58,351 nt of DNA from CAYSLZ01 sp964468355 (GCA_964468355.1 CAYXSV010000036.1:1-58351); one strand, 5' to 3'; positions 8,412-16,889 are shown, counted from the stretch's first letter. Made by a program: numbers and translations. Notes: generated by a model from the letters alone, not told the origin.

Positions 8412-9365
8412 TTATTTATTGCCGGAGTGATACTTATTATGTGTCTCCTGAAGATGGCGGTCGGTAACATGTGTATAAATCTGGGTTGTAGAAATATTCT
8501 TGTGACCAAGCAATTCCTGAACGGCACGTAGGTCCGCGCCTTGTCTTAAAAGATCGGTAGCAAATGAATGACGCAAAACATGCGGAGTAACTTTAATCGG
8601 TATCTTTGCCTTCTTACGATACTTTTCTACCAACCGTTGGACCGAACGATCTGATAAACGCATTTCCTCATCATCCATTGAGGGATCCATTTTACCTGAA
8701 TACCTTATAAAAAGTGGATCGTAATGATCATCTCTGGCGGCCAAATATCGATCAAGCCATTTTACGGCTCTATCGGAAAGAAAGACTACCCTTCCTTTTT
8801 GTCCTTTACCAATCACTCCGACTTCACGAGTTTTTAAATTTATTTCATCCCTGTCCAACCCAACCAATTCGCTTACCCGCAAGCCAGTTGAAAACAGAGT
8901 TTCTAAAATTGCTTTATCTCTTAAACCAATTTTTGTTGATATTTTTGGTTGATTTAAAAATTTTAATAATTGTTCCGATTTAAGGAATTTTACCTGCCTT
9001 TCGTCTGTTTTAGGTAAATCAACTTTATCAGGAGTAACTTTTACGTTGTAATCATTCTTAATCAACCAACTTAGAAAGGATCTTAAGGCAATTATATGGT
9101 ATCCCTGGGTTTTTTTCTTTAAATAAGTCCCCTTACGAGTTTCAATTCTAGCCAGCCAAATACGGAATTTCCGCACATTTTTTGCGCTAAGATCGGATAG
9201 AGTAGGGGAGGATTCACTTTTTTTTGACTTCAAAAACTCATAAAAGCGTTTTAAATAATGGCGGTAATTTCTAATTGTTAACGGTGAACAGTTTCGCTCA
9301 ATTTCTAGAGAATCTAAAAATTTAGTTACTAAAGTCCATAAGTTTTTATTTTTAAAATTCGGCAT
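8412..9365 (-). CDS. xer: Tyrosine recombinase, XerC/XerD-like
   Basis: 317 residues. Cuts and rejoins DNA to resolve chromosome dimers, or acts as a mobile-element integrase. N-terminal SAM-like DNA-binding domain (CSPLTIRNYRHYLKRF), then the catalytic set: Arg in STGLRVSELVGL, Lys in IGKGQKGRVVFL, HVLRHSFATDLL, LLGHKN, and nucleophile Tyr in TTQIYTHV. Length and an intact catalytic set favour a housekeeping Xer. It has its own promoter (9373-9401) with the -10 box 7 bp before the ATG. No mobile-element boundary is seen. A dif site could lie in the adjoining noncoding region but was not identified. Confidence 0.92.
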   Translation of the reverse strand: MPNFKNKNLWTLVTKFLDSLEIERNCSPLTIRNYRHYLKRFYEFLKSKKSESSPTLSDLSAKNVRKFRIWLARIETRKGTYLKKKTQGYHIIALRSFLSWLIKNDYNVKVTPDKVDLPKTDERQVKFLKSEQLLKFLNQPKISTKIGLRDKAILETLFSTGLRVSELVGLDRDEINLKTREVGVIGKGQKGRVVFLSDRAVKWLDRYLAARDDHYDPLFIRYSGKMDPSMDDEEMRLSDRSVQRLVEKYRKKAKIPIKVTPHVLRHSFATDLLRQGADLRAVQELLGHKNISTTQIYTHVTDRHLQETHNKYHSGNK

Positions 9366-9372
9366 TATTTTT

Positions 9373-9401
9373 AAGTTAACATCATTTTAATTTAATGTCA
9401 A
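9373..9401 (-). promoter_or_regulatory. Promoter of xer, leaderless arrangement
   Basis: On the minus strand TTGACA (9401-9396), 17 bp, TAACTT (9378-9373), then 7 bp to the ATG at 9365. Initiation would fall at or next to the start codon. Confidence 0.65.
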
Positions 9402-10019
9402 GATTGTGCGACGTAGAAAAAAAGTAATCAGTAATTAGTAATTGGTAATTAGTAATTATTTCAAAATAGTTAGTAATTTAGTAATTTAACAATGTAATAA
9501 TAACCACTTTACCCTATCTATAGATATAAAATCATTAGAGCCATTCTAAGCGGCTTTTTAAAATATAGCTGTGTAATCGGTCTTCAGTCAATCACCTCTT
9601 TTAAAAAATTAACTAAAAAACATGAATTTCTGACTAATTTTTTGTTTAGAGTAGTGGTTGAGTGGTTAAGTAGAAAAGTTTAATTAAGAAACCGAAATTA
9701 AAAGAAGTATAAAACTGCAAATTAAATAAATCTACTTTTTATTTTTATTTTTTTATATTTTAATTTTAATTTATTTAATTTATTTTTTTGTTTAAAACCA
9801 ATTTCCTAGCCCACCATTATTTATCGCGTCGCAAAAGAAATATTGTGCGACATATAAGAAAAGTGCTTTAAAAAAAGATGAATAATCACCTATTAAGAGA
9901 AGGTCACTAAATTACTTAATAATTATAATAAAATTAGAACTTTAATTCCATTTAGGATTAATTTATAGAGATTAGTGGCTAAAGAAGCAAATGCCTTTTA
10001 AGAAGGGGTTAATAATTAG

Positions 10020-10028
10020 TTATCCACA
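10020..10028 (+). other. DnaA-box-like 9-mer
   Basis: TTATCCACA matches the DnaA box consensus exactly. It is the only exact copy I saw in this noncoding stretch, so on its own it is weak evidence for an origin. Confidence 0.3.
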
Positions 10029-10110
10029 ATAAAGTAAAACTTTTTCGCGTCCTACTCAGTTTTCGCTTATCATTAGATAGACTAGCAATCAAATTTAATG
10101 ACTGCTATTT

Positions 10111-10160
10111 GTGAAAAGTATCCTATAATTTTCACAGATGGGATATTATATTATAGGATA
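10111..10160. repeat. Nested inverted repeats
   Basis: GTGAAAA (10111-10117) can pair with TTTTCAC (10128-10134). In addition TATCCTATAAT (10119-10129) is inverted exactly as ATTATAGGATA (10150-10160), and a further ATTATAGG lies at 10173-10180. The arrangement suggests a protein-binding site or a small structured RNA; no gene starts immediately beside it. Confidence 0.5.
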
Positions 10161-10228
10161 ATAGAAGGTTTTATTATAGGTTAATTTTTAACCCCTCTCC
10201 CCTACCTCGACTAGTTATAAGAAAAATA

Positions 10229-11002
10229 TTATCGCCAGCTGGTAACAAAAAATAAAGCTAGAAATGTTCCTAAGCCAACTAAAATAAACTCCCTTATTGT
10301 TTCCTTAAATAATTTTTCTTGACAGTGCGCCTGAGCTAAACCTAGAAAAACATATGAAACACTAGTTAGGTACAAGGCGGATTTTGTTGTTTCAAGAGGC
10401 CATAAAGAGATAGCAAGCGCTATTTCACCCAAAATTAAGGAGAAAATTGATGACGAAACTAAATTATCAACACAAAATATTTTACCAAGATTTGTTTTCC
10501 AAAAAAAATGCAGCAGAAGAAGAAAATTTATTACAAAAACTAATAATGCATTTTGCCAGCCGGCCAAACGGAATGAAAAAATAATTTCGTACGCAAAGAA
10601 CGCGGTTATTAAAGTAATTAAAAAACCAACTGTACTGGCCGCCCGATATAAAGGAACCGTTTTTACCTCAATAGAGACTAAAAAAACGTTTTCGATCAAA
10701 AAAAGAGTGTAAATCCCAAAAAAATAAACTATTAATAAAATTATTTGCCAAACCCAATTAACAGCGAACAAAAAGCGGAATAAACCAGCAGTCAATGAAA
10801 AAAAACCGGGCAAAATTGTACTGACTAAAAGGTTTTCTTTTTTTACCGACATGGTATAAAAAAGTAAACTTTGATATATCATTACACCGACCGAAAAACC
10901 AATAATTCCGGCGTACTTCCATTGAAATGAAATTTTGCTTAAAAAGAAAAAAACCCCCGTAAGAAAAAAACTGGAAATTAAAAAATAGGCACGTTTACTC
11001 AT
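10229..11002 (-). CDS. Polytopic membrane protein of unknown function
   Basis: About 257 residues when started at ATG 11002, which overlaps the yebC stop in ATGAGTAA; an upstream in-frame ATG at 11026 would overlap more. Eight or nine hydrophobic segments span nearly the whole protein with short loops, and almost no charged residues occur inside them. There is one short polar stretch (CQEKLFKETIRE) before the last segment. I do not recognise the family. It is the last gene of a minus-strand run behind yebC. Confidence 0.7.
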   Translation of the reverse strand: MSKRAYFLISSFFLTGVFFFLSKISFQWKYAGIIGFSVGVMIYQSLLFYTMSVKKENLLVSTILPGFFSLTAGLFRFLFAVNWVWQIILLIVYFFGIYTLFLIENVFLVSIEVKTVPLYRAASTVGFLITLITAFFAYEIIFSFRLAGWQNALLVFVINFLLLLHFFWKTNLGKIFCVDNLVSSSIFSLILGEIALAISLWPLETTKSALYLTSVSYVFLGLAQAHCQEKLFKETIREFILVGLGTFLALFFVTSWR

Positions 11003-11693
11003 TAGTAAAAACTCCTTCAACGTCATTAAGCTCTTCTAATTTTTCAACAAATTGTTGAACAGTTTTTTTTTGATTTTGGTCTAAATGTAATTTTTGATTA
11101 GCACTCAAATTAATTTCACGTTTAATTATTTTATACTTATTTTTAATTTGATTGATAAAGTCATTCATTTTTTCAGGTTTAACAAAAATTTCAATCTTTC
11201 CATTAATTGAGTTTATTTCATCAACACCAAGATCAATAAGGTCCAAAACCATATTTTCATCAGAATTTTCCACTACTACTCTACCTTGTCGTTCAAATTT
11301 ATAACTTACCGAACCCGGCTCTGCTAAACTTCCACCATTTGTTTCAAAAACGTTTTTGACCTGCTGAACGGTTCTCTGTCTGTTATCGGTAAAGGCCCTA
11401 ATTAAAACGGCCAAACCATAAGGTCCATATCCTTCTAATACAATTTCCTTGCCTGTTTCCGCCTGTTTAACGGCATTTTCTATAGCTCTTTTAATGTTGT
11501 CTTTGGGCATATCCTCTTTTTTTGCCCGCTCAATTGCTTGACGCAATTGTACATTTTTTTCAGGATCACTGGATTTTCCTTCTCTAACACTAATGGTTAT
11601 CTGCTTAGACAATTTGCTGAATATTTTTGCCCGCTCTTTATCTTGTGCATTTTTTTGACGCTTTATATTCGCCCATTTTGAGTGTCCTGACAT
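10995..11693 (-). CDS. yebC: YebC/PmpR-family (TACO1-like) protein
   Basis: 232 residues starting at MSGHSKWANIKRQK, the conserved N-terminus; upstream in-frame codons (to 11714) overlap the previous gene and are not needed. The family includes translation factors that help ribosomes through difficult motifs and proteins once described as transcriptional regulators. Diagnostic stretches are MPKDNIKRAIENA, GYGPYGLAVLIRAFTDN, GGSLAEPGSVSYKF and the C-terminal LEELNDVEGVFTN. It starts one base after the end of the LytR_C gene, so it is in the same operon. The name is firm; the molecular role in this organism is not. Confidence 0.93.
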   Translation of the reverse strand: MSGHSKWANIKRQKNAQDKERAKIFSKLSKQITISVREGKSSDPEKNVQLRQAIERAKKEDMPKDNIKRAIENAVKQAETGKEIVLEGYGPYGLAVLIRAFTDNRQRTVQQVKNVFETNGGSLAEPGSVSYKFERQGRVVVENSDENMVLDLIDLGVDEINSINGKIEIFVKPEKMNDFINQIKNKYKIIKREINLSANQKLHLDQNQKKTVQQFVEKLEELNDVEGVFTNE

Positions 11694-11694
11694 A

Positions 11695-12600
11695 TCATAT
11701 TTTAACATTTTCAATTAATAATTTAACTTTCCCAATGCTGCTTAATTTTTTCAACTTAATTTCACACCCTAAAACACGCCCCAAACGCATAACCGATTTA
11801 GATGTAATTAATTCTTTTTCATCAGCTAAAATTAAACAGCCGTCAATTTTTTCATCATAGTCCCCTATTTCAACAACCCTCATCCCCATATTCTCGGCAA
11901 TCAAACTAATTTTATTAGCCAAGCCCTCCCTATGACCGGCGTTAAAAATTGACAAAGTTATATTTTCTTTTTTAATCACCGGATCTGAAAAATATTCACT
12001 AAATTGTCGATTAATTATTAAAGGATCAATTCTTAAAACTTCAGTTCCGTCAACAAGATAATTTTTTTCACTAAACTCCTCAACCTCGATAAACTGCCAA
12101 ACTATTTCTTTTTTTGATAAATATCGCCAAATGCGCCAATATGTAATCCCTTTTGGCGGCCAAAAGGATCCGCTTAATTCACTTCTTAAAGAGGCCTCAG
12201 TCTGTTTATTTAAATCTAAACCAGAGTTTAAAATCGGCAAATCAATCGGAATACCAAAATAATAACTTAAACTACGATTATAAATATTTTTTTCTTTCTC
12301 TTGTTCAACTAGAATAGGTATTTTTCCCACTTGGTATTCACCAAACCAGGGCGTATAGACCAATGTTTTAGCGGGGATTCGAAAAACAACGGCAATATTT
12401 TTAGCCGGAGTTAAAGTTAATATCAGTGCGTCTCTTTCCTTTGTTTCCAATACAACGGAAAACTGTTCTTCTCCTGACCAGGACTTTTTCATTATTAACC
12501 TAAGTTGAGGATAAAGCCAAACAGCCCCAATAATAGACAGAAATAAAATTAAAATTAAAAACCAATATCGACTTTTTCTATTCTTTTTTTTCTTGCGCAT
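11695..12600 (-). CDS. Membrane-anchored protein with LytR C-terminal domain
   Basis: About 301 residues from MRKKKKNRKSR (12600), a basic N-terminus followed by one membrane segment (about 13-31), giving a cytoplasm-in, exterior-out topology. The middle resembles the LytR/CpsA/Psr-like extracytoplasmic region only loosely and lacks its Arg/Asp catalytic pattern. The last 95 residues (SIFNAGHREGLANKISLIAENMGMRVVEIGDYD, split here by eye, then ILADEKELI and LGRVLGC) match the LytR_C domain. A cell-envelope role is likely, without evidence of transferase activity. It overlaps the Rlu gene upstream. Confidence 0.7.
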   Translation of the reverse strand: MRKKKKNRKSRYWFLILILFLSIIGAVWLYPQLRLIMKKSWSGEEQFSVVLETKERDALILTLTPAKNIAVVFRIPAKTLVYTPWFGEYQVGKIPILVEQEKEKNIYNRSLSYYFGIPIDLPILNSGLDLNKQTEASLRSELSGSFWPPKGITYWRIWRYLSKKEIVWQFIEVEEFSEKNYLVDGTEVLRIDPLIINRQFSEYFSDPVIKKENITLSIFNAGHREGLANKISLIAENMGMRVVEIGDYDEKIDGCLILADEKELITSKSVMRLGRVLGCEIKLKKLSSIGKVKLLIENVKI

Positions 12601-13303
12601 TTTCAATTATCCCTGTTAATTTTTTCGGCAAATCTATTTCAAACTCAATTCTTTTTTTTGACTCAGGGTGATTAAAATTTATTTTTTTGGCTACCAAAAA
12701 CATTGGCTTTTCTTGACTAGTTTTACCACCGTAAATAGAGTCCCCATAAACAGGGTGACCGAGATATTTAAAGTGCACCCTTATCTGGTGAGTTCGCCCT
12801 GTTTTAGGCCATACTCTAATCAGGGAATATTTGTTTTGGCCGATTTCATAACCGCTTATTGAATTAAACTTAGTCTCTGCCTTTTTACCCCCCGGCGTTA
12901 CTCCGTACTTTAATCTATCATAAGACAAACGCCCAACAGGAGCAACTATTTTGCCTTCTGTTTTTAAAAGACCCTCTACCAAAACCAAATATTCCTTTTC
13001 AACCTGTCTTTTCTTAAACTGGGCTTGTAAATCTAAAAAACTCTTTTTGTCTTTTGCGCCGATAACCAAACCCCAAGTATCTTTATCCAGCCGGTGTACA
13101 ATTCCATAACGCTGACTAAAAGGACAGCTTTTTGAATTAAATTCCGAAATTTGAAGCTTTTTTTCAACCCAAGCTTGAAGCGTCTTACCTTGATATGTTT
13201 TAACTTTTAAAGTAACCCAACCGGCCGGTTTATTAACAACAAAAATAAAATTATCCTCATAAATTATTTCCGGCTTAAGATTCTTTTTCTTGGCATTTAA
13301 CAC
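12578..13303 (-). CDS. RNA pseudouridine synthase, RluA/RluD family
   Basis: 241 residues. Isomerises uridine to pseudouridine in rRNA or tRNA. The catalytic motif is HRLDKDTWGLVIGAK (Asp after HRL), with the RluA-type elements VVNKPAGWVTL near the N-terminus and LIRVWPKTGRTHQIRVHFKYLGHPVYGD near the C-terminus (GRTHQIR is the family signature). No N-terminal S4 domain is present. Usual HRLDxxTSG is HRLDKDTWG here, a Ser-to-Trp change. It overlaps the DksA-like gene at one end and the LytR_C gene at the other. Confidence 0.92.
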   Translation of the reverse strand: MLNAKKKNLKPEIIYEDNFIFVVNKPAGWVTLKVKTYQGKTLQAWVEKKLQISEFNSKSCPFSQRYGIVHRLDKDTWGLVIGAKDKKSFLDLQAQFKKRQVEKEYLVLVEGLLKTEGKIVAPVGRLSYDRLKYGVTPGGKKAETKFNSISGYEIGQNKYSLIRVWPKTGRTHQIRVHFKYLGHPVYGDSIYGGKTSQEKPMFLVAKKINFNHPESKKRIEFEIDLPKKLTGIIENAQEKKE

Positions 13304-13652
13304 ATTTAGTTGTTTCTGGATAAACCATCAATCTTTTTGTATTAATAAATTCACCGCATTCTTCACAAAGTCCATATTGACCGATTTTAATTCTTGATAA
13401 TGCTTTTTTAATCTGAATCATTCGTTTGTTTAGCTGGCCAGAAATTGCTTTTGCCCTGGCATGTCCAAACTGCTCATCGGCCTCCATATCCGGTTTAGCG
13501 TTATCATTTACCCGGTCTTCATTGGCAAAAGGGTCATCTTTTTCAACCTTTTCTACTTGACTCTTAATCTTTTTTAACTCTCCGGTTAAAAAAGTTTTTA
13601 CCGGTTCAAGAACACTTTGTGGAAATTTGAAATTTTGATTTTTGTTGGTCAT
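13275..13652 (-). CDS. DksA/TraR-type zinc-finger protein
   Basis: 125 residues. An N-terminal coiled-coil region (about 20-90) with DDPFANEDRVNDNAKPDMEAD split around its acidic tip is followed by the four-cysteine finger C-x2-C in GLCEECGEFI and C-x2-C in KCVKCQEKE. Such proteins bind the secondary channel of RNA polymerase and modulate initiation; short relatives in Patescibacteria are common but their exact role is unproven. The gene overlaps the pseudouridine synthase gene by 29 bp. Confidence 0.88.
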   Translation of the reverse strand: MTNKNQNFKFPQSVLEPVKTFLTGELKKIKSQVEKVEKDDPFANEDRVNDNAKPDMEADEQFGHARAKAISGQLNKRMIQIKKALSRIKIGQYGLCEECGEFINTKRLMVYPETTKCVKCQEKES

Positions 13653-13670
13653 TTTTTTAATTTAATTTAA

Positions 13671-14231
13671 TTAATAATTTTTTTCCCGTCCGGAAAGTAA
13701 AATAATTCCGCTTATGCCGGCAACCAAAATCACTGACCAGACGAACAATTCTACCAACCGCCGGTACCAAAAATCAAGTCCAATACTAAATAAGGCAACA
13801 AAAATTAAATTTATTAAAAAGAAAAAACCAACTTTACCGCTAGGATACCACCGAAAACTTCGGTAATTTCTCCAAAAAAAGTTCGCCAAAACAGCTGCCA
13901 AATAAATTATTCCGTGTAATTGGCCGGCATAAATAATAGATAAAGAAACTAAACCCGGCCAAGTTAGTTTTTCCATAACCGTCCAAAAACGCCAATCGGC
14001 AAATAAACTTAAGATATAAACAACGCCGGTAGTAGATAAAATTAAACCTAAAACATTTGACTCTAAATTTAATAAGCCGGTTAAACGGTCAGAACCAAAA
14101 CTCAGTATTATACCTAATAATGACGCCTTGATTATTTGTTCTTCCGAATAATCCTCTTTAAGCAGTCGAAAAGATTGGAACAAAAAAATAAAACCGGCGA
14201 GAATTTTCAACCCCAAATATAGCTTTTCCAT
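13671..14231 (-). CDS. Membrane protein of unknown function
   Basis: 186 residues with five or six hydrophobic segments (about 5-20, 32-46, 56-77, 90-112, 128-146 and 158-178). No recognisable motif; FRWYPSGKVG and LSGREKNY are the only notable polar patches. The start ATG is supported by the promoter just upstream (TATAAT ending 6 bp before it). It is the first gene of the minus-strand run that continues into the DksA-like gene, 18 bp downstream. Confidence 0.7.
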   Translation of the reverse strand: MEKLYLGLKILAGFIFLFQSFRLLKEDYSEEQIIKASLLGIILSFGSDRLTGLLNLESNVLGLILSTTGVVYILSLFADWRFWTVMEKLTWPGLVSLSIIYAGQLHGIIYLAAVLANFFWRNYRSFRWYPSGKVGFFFLINLIFVALFSIGLDFWYRRLVELFVWSVILVAGISGIILLSGREKNY

Positions 14232-14260
14232 TTGCTGATTATAACACGCAGAGGTATATG
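14232..14260 (+). promoter_or_regulatory. Probable promoter of tRNA-Leu
   Basis: TTGCTG at 14232-14237, 17 bp, TATATG at 14255-14260. Initiation near 14267 would start about 10 nt before the mature tRNA. It overlaps the divergent promoter of the neighbouring membrane gene. Confidence 0.5.
14238..14246 (-). promoter_or_regulatory. Extended -10 promoter for the 13671-14231 gene
   Basis: Minus strand reads TGTTATAAT (extended -10) followed by 6 bp and then the ATG at 14231. The -35 region is poor. Same layout as at hisS and frr. Confidence 0.6.
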
Positions 14261-14276
14261 TTAAAATTATATAAAG

Positions 14277-14362
14277 GCCGCGATGGTGGAATTGGCAGAC
14301 ACGCAGGTCTCAAAAACCTGTGAGGTTTACCCCTCGTGCCGGTTCGACTCCGGCTCGCGGCA
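14277..14362 (+). tRNA. tRNA-Leu (anticodon CAA)
   Basis: 86 nt. Acceptor GCCGCGA (14277-14283) pairs with TCGCGGC (14355-14361), with A as discriminator. The anticodon stem-loop is CAGGT-CTCAAAA-ACCTG, giving anticodon CAA, which reads UUG. A long variable arm (TGAGGTTTACCCCTCG region) and GGTTCGACTCC T-loop confirm a class II tRNA-Leu. CCA is not encoded. The 3' end is three bases from the stop codon of the convergent dnaB gene. Confidence 0.95.
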
Positions 14363-14365
14363 CAA

Positions 14366-15688
14366 TTACTTGCTGACTCCGAAGAAACTAACTTTTTTGG
14401 GATTAAAATAAAGCTCAAACTGGCCAACCGGGCCATTACGATGCTTTGAAATGTCACAATTAACCAATTCCCTATTTTCATCGTCATCTCTATAAAGGAA
14501 CATAACTACGTCCGCATCTTGTTCAATACTGCCGCTTTCTCTCAAGTCCGCTAACCTCGGCCGATTCTCTCCCCTTTTTTCAACCGCTCTTGATAATTGT
14601 GACAGCGCTAACACCGGCACTTTTAACTCTCTAGCTAAGTTTTTCAATCCCTGAGAAATATCGGAAACCTCCTGCACCCGGCTGTCCCAACGACGGCGAG
14701 AATGCATCAATTGTAAATAATCTACAATTATCAAGTCCAAACCTCTTTCAATTTGAAGCCGTCTTGCTTTTGTTCTAATCTGTAAAATATTTAAACCAGG
14801 AGTATCATCTATATACAAAGGTGCCTCGGCTAAAACACCCATTGCTTCAGATAAATTTGACAAATCCTTATCATCAAGCTGGCCAGTTTTCATTTTCCAG
14901 GCATCTATATCGGCCTGTCTAACCAGCAGTCGGTCAACCAACTCCTCTTTACTCATTTCTAAGGAGAAAAAACAAGCCGGCATTTTATTTTCAACAGTTA
15001 CATGCCTGGCAATATTCAATGCCCAGGCCGTTTTACCTATACCTGGACGAGCAGCCAAAATAATTAAATTGCTGTCCTGAAATCCGGCTAAATAATTATC
15101 TAAATCCTTGAAACCGCTGGGCACCCCTCTTAGGCCGTCAGCTCTTTTTTGCAATTCGTCAAGACGGTCAAAACTTTCAGCCAATGCTTCACGAAGTGAA
15201 GTAGGAATTTTCTTTAAATGCTGCTGGCTCAACGAAAAAATTTCCTGTTCCGCTTCATCCAGGGCTTCATCAGCGCTTATTTCATCGTTAAAGGCAACTT
15301 GATTGATTTGAGCTGAAGCCGCCGCCAGTTCACGCTTAGTATGTAAATCCTTAACAATTTGGGCATAAGAAACCGCATGAGCTGATGTTGGAACGGAATT
15401 AGCTAATTCTGATAAATAAGAACGACCGCCAACCGATTCAAGCTTTTTTTTCTCTTTTAGCCGCTGAGATAAAGTTACCAAATCTATCGGCACTCTCTCT
15501 TCATAAAGTTCCAACCCCGCTTCAAATATATATTGATGCGAAGATTGATAAAAACATTCCGGTGATAAAACATCGGCTACTTCAACTACCGCGTCTTTAT
15601 CAATTAAAATTGAACCTAAAACCGATGTTTCAGCTTCTTTTGAATGGGGCGGAATTTTCAATTGCTGAGGTGAATTTCTTTGGGCCAT
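14366..15688 (-). CDS. dnaB: Replicative DNA helicase DnaB
   Basis: 440 residues, full length. Ring helicase that unwinds DNA at the fork. N-terminal DnaB domain (HSKEAETSVLGSILIDKDAV, FYQSSHQYIFEA) and RecA-like ATPase: Walker A in ARPGIGKTAWALNIA (about residues 210-224), FFSLEMSKEEL, Walker B in LIIVDYLQLM, and LSQLSRAVEKR followed by LRESGSIEQDADVVMFLYRD. No intein is present. It follows the MBL-like gene by 9 bp, so both are likely in one transcript. Confidence 0.97.
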   Translation of the reverse strand: MAQRNSPQQLKIPPHSKEAETSVLGSILIDKDAVVEVADVLSPECFYQSSHQYIFEAGLELYEERVPIDLVTLSQRLKEKKKLESVGGRSYLSELANSVPTSAHAVSYAQIVKDLHTKRELAAASAQINQVAFNDEISADEALDEAEQEIFSLSQQHLKKIPTSLREALAESFDRLDELQKRADGLRGVPSGFKDLDNYLAGFQDSNLIILAARPGIGKTAWALNIARHVTVENKMPACFFSLEMSKEELVDRLLVRQADIDAWKMKTGQLDDKDLSNLSEAMGVLAEAPLYIDDTPGLNILQIRTKARRLQIERGLDLIIVDYLQLMHSRRRWDSRVQEVSDISQGLKNLARELKVPVLALSQLSRAVEKRGENRPRLADLRESGSIEQDADVVMFLYRDDDENRELVNCDISKHRNGPVGQFELYFNPKKVSFFGVSK

Positions 15689-15697
15689 AAATTTTTT

Positions 15698-16252
15698 TTA
15701 CTTTGGTGACAAAGCAAAATAATCAGTTCCTTCTTCAGTTATATCCGCTTGTTTTACTTTAATTTTGGAAACCGGATTAATATCTTCTCGGTCTATTTTA
15801 TCCAAAAGATCTTTACCTAATTTATAGCTAAAAACAACCCCATCCGGAGAAATTCTTTTTACTGTCTCTTCTGCTTTCTTGGCCTCTTTTTTATCTCCTT
15901 CAAGGTGTATGAAAATTAAATCCAGCTGTCCGAGTTTTTCCACCATTTTTGTTGACGGCTTTTCCCATTCGTCTAAAAGATAAGCCAGCTTCCAACCTTC
16001 CGTAGTTATTCTCCAATAGCCCTTATCTAAGCTGACAATCTGAGTTCCGGATACTTCATATTCACCAGGACCGGGAATAATAAAAGGTTCTTCTCTCTTC
16101 ATCGGCTCAATCTTCCCTAAATCTATTTTTTGTCCCTTACCCGGAATAATAATATCCAATTTAGTATTTTTTTCAGGAACGCCGAAACCCAAATATGAAC
16201 GATTAACTCGAAGTCGGAAAAAATTTTCGTTTGGATATTTGACGGTTAACAT
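15698..16252 (-). CDS. MBL-fold-like protein without visible metal-binding residues
   Basis: 184 residues. The layout recalls UlaG-type metallo-beta-lactamase-fold proteins: an IIPGPGEYEVSG strand-turn, a YLLDEW segment in place of the usual HLGDL, and LGQLDLIFIHLEGD resembling the LGxVDVLLIPVGG stretch. However the HxHxDH motif and downstream histidines are missing, so hydrolase activity is doubtful. Located directly upstream of dnaB, with a promoter 9 bp before its ATG. A structural or regulatory role is possible. The fold call is an inference. Confidence 0.5.
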   Translation of the reverse strand: MLTVKYPNENFFRLRVNRSYLGFGVPEKNTKLDIIIPGKGQKIDLGKIEPMKREEPFIIPGPGEYEVSGTQIVSLDKGYWRITTEGWKLAYLLDEWEKPSTKMVEKLGQLDLIFIHLEGDKKEAKKAEETVKRISPDGVVFSYKLGKDLLDKIDREDINPVSKIKVKQADITEEGTDYFALSPK

Positions 16253-16261
16253 AGTGAATAA

Positions 16262-16290
16262 ATATTAACATTAATAACTTGCCAAAACAA
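16262..16290 (-). promoter_or_regulatory. Promoter of the MBL-like/dnaB unit
   Basis: Minus strand TTGTTT (16290-16285), 17 bp, TAATAT (16267-16262), then 9 bp to the ATG at 16252; initiation within about 2 nt of the start codon. Confidence 0.5.
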
Positions 16291-16381
16291 GGTACAGCTG
16301 AATGCTAGTTTTCAAATGTTAAATGATAAATGTTAAATGTTAAATATTAAATAATATATCAAAATATATCAAAACTCCTGC

Positions 16382-16410
16382 TTGACACAAGGCAAAGGTT
16401 TTCATATTAT
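16382..16410 (+). promoter_or_regulatory. Strong promoter of the 16421 gene
   Basis: TTGACA (16382-16387), 17 bp, TATTAT (16405-16410), 10 bp before the ATG at 16421. Predicted mRNA leader is 3-4 nt, with no room for a Shine-Dalgarno sequence. Confidence 0.75.
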
Positions 16411-16420
16411 ATAGTTAAGA

Positions 16421-16876
16421 ATGAAAAAGGAATTAGGCATAGCAATTTTTATCGGAGTTTTGTTCGGCTTCGGCCTCAGCGCTTTTTTTTGGATGAGAGA
16501 TAAAGGCAAGCCAACCGTAAACAACTTAATTTCAAAAAATGAAACAACGCCAACAGAAATCGCTCAGGTTTCACCGGCTTTAAACGACAAAACATCCGAT
16601 GATAATGAAATTTCACTAGATATTTCATCTCCAGACAACGAAATAATTTCTCAAAACGAAAACTTAACCATTAAGGGCAAAACCTTACCCAAAGCAACGG
16701 TTGTAATAATCTGGGAAGAAGGGGCGGACATTATAGTAGCCGATAAATCCGGGCTTTTTGAAACGGAAATTGATTTAATCGGTGGTGAAAACAATATTAA
16801 TATTTCCGCCTATGACGATCAAGGAAACAAAGCTGCCCAAACCTTGACAGTAACCTATTCTACTGCTAAATTTTAA
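16421..16876 (+). CDS. Membrane-anchored protein with Ig-like/bacterial surface domain
   Basis: 151 residues. One N-terminal membrane segment (about 5-25) is followed by a polar linker and then an Ig-like beta domain from about residue 65: SLDISSPDNEIISQNENLTIKGKTLPKATVV, read in shorter pieces, and the ending GGENNINISAYDDQGNKA. This pattern (repulsed value, GKT-x-P-A-V, NxxxVxAxDxxGN) is typical of glucodextranase-B-like or Big domains in extracellular proteins. Probably faces outward. Co-transcribed with the next gene, 13 bp downstream. Confidence 0.65.
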   Translation: MKKELGIAIFIGVLFGFGLSAFFWMRDKGKPTVNNLISKNETTPTEIAQVSPALNDKTSDDNEISLDISSPDNEIISQNENLTIKGKTLPKATVVIIWEEGADIIVADKSGLFETEIDLIGGENNINISAYDDQGNKAAQTLTVTYSTAKF

Positions 16877-16889
16877 ATAATAAACACAA

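Larger units (their letters stand above)
9366..10228. other. 860-bp AT-rich noncoding region with short repeats
   Basis: No convincing gene in either strand. It contains an iterated AGTAATT-like stretch (about 9424-9490), a very AT-rich tract (about 9715-9790), two copies of ATTGTGCGACRTA (9403-9415 and 9842-9854), a perfect DnaA-box-like site (10020-10028) and inverted repeats (10111-10160). The content could suit a replication origin, a dif region, a small RNA gene or decayed sequence. The flanking genes do not diverge from it, which weakens the origin reading. Confidence 0.5.

Noticed and set aside
8412..10228. An integrated mobile element carried by the tyrosine recombinase
   Set aside because: No attachment-site duplication, no cargo and neighbours are housekeeping genes; a chromosomal Xer is more likely.
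9366..10228. Hidden tmRNA, RNase P RNA or SRP RNA
   Set aside because: I searched by eye for their conserved core words and found none; a covariance-model search would be decisive.
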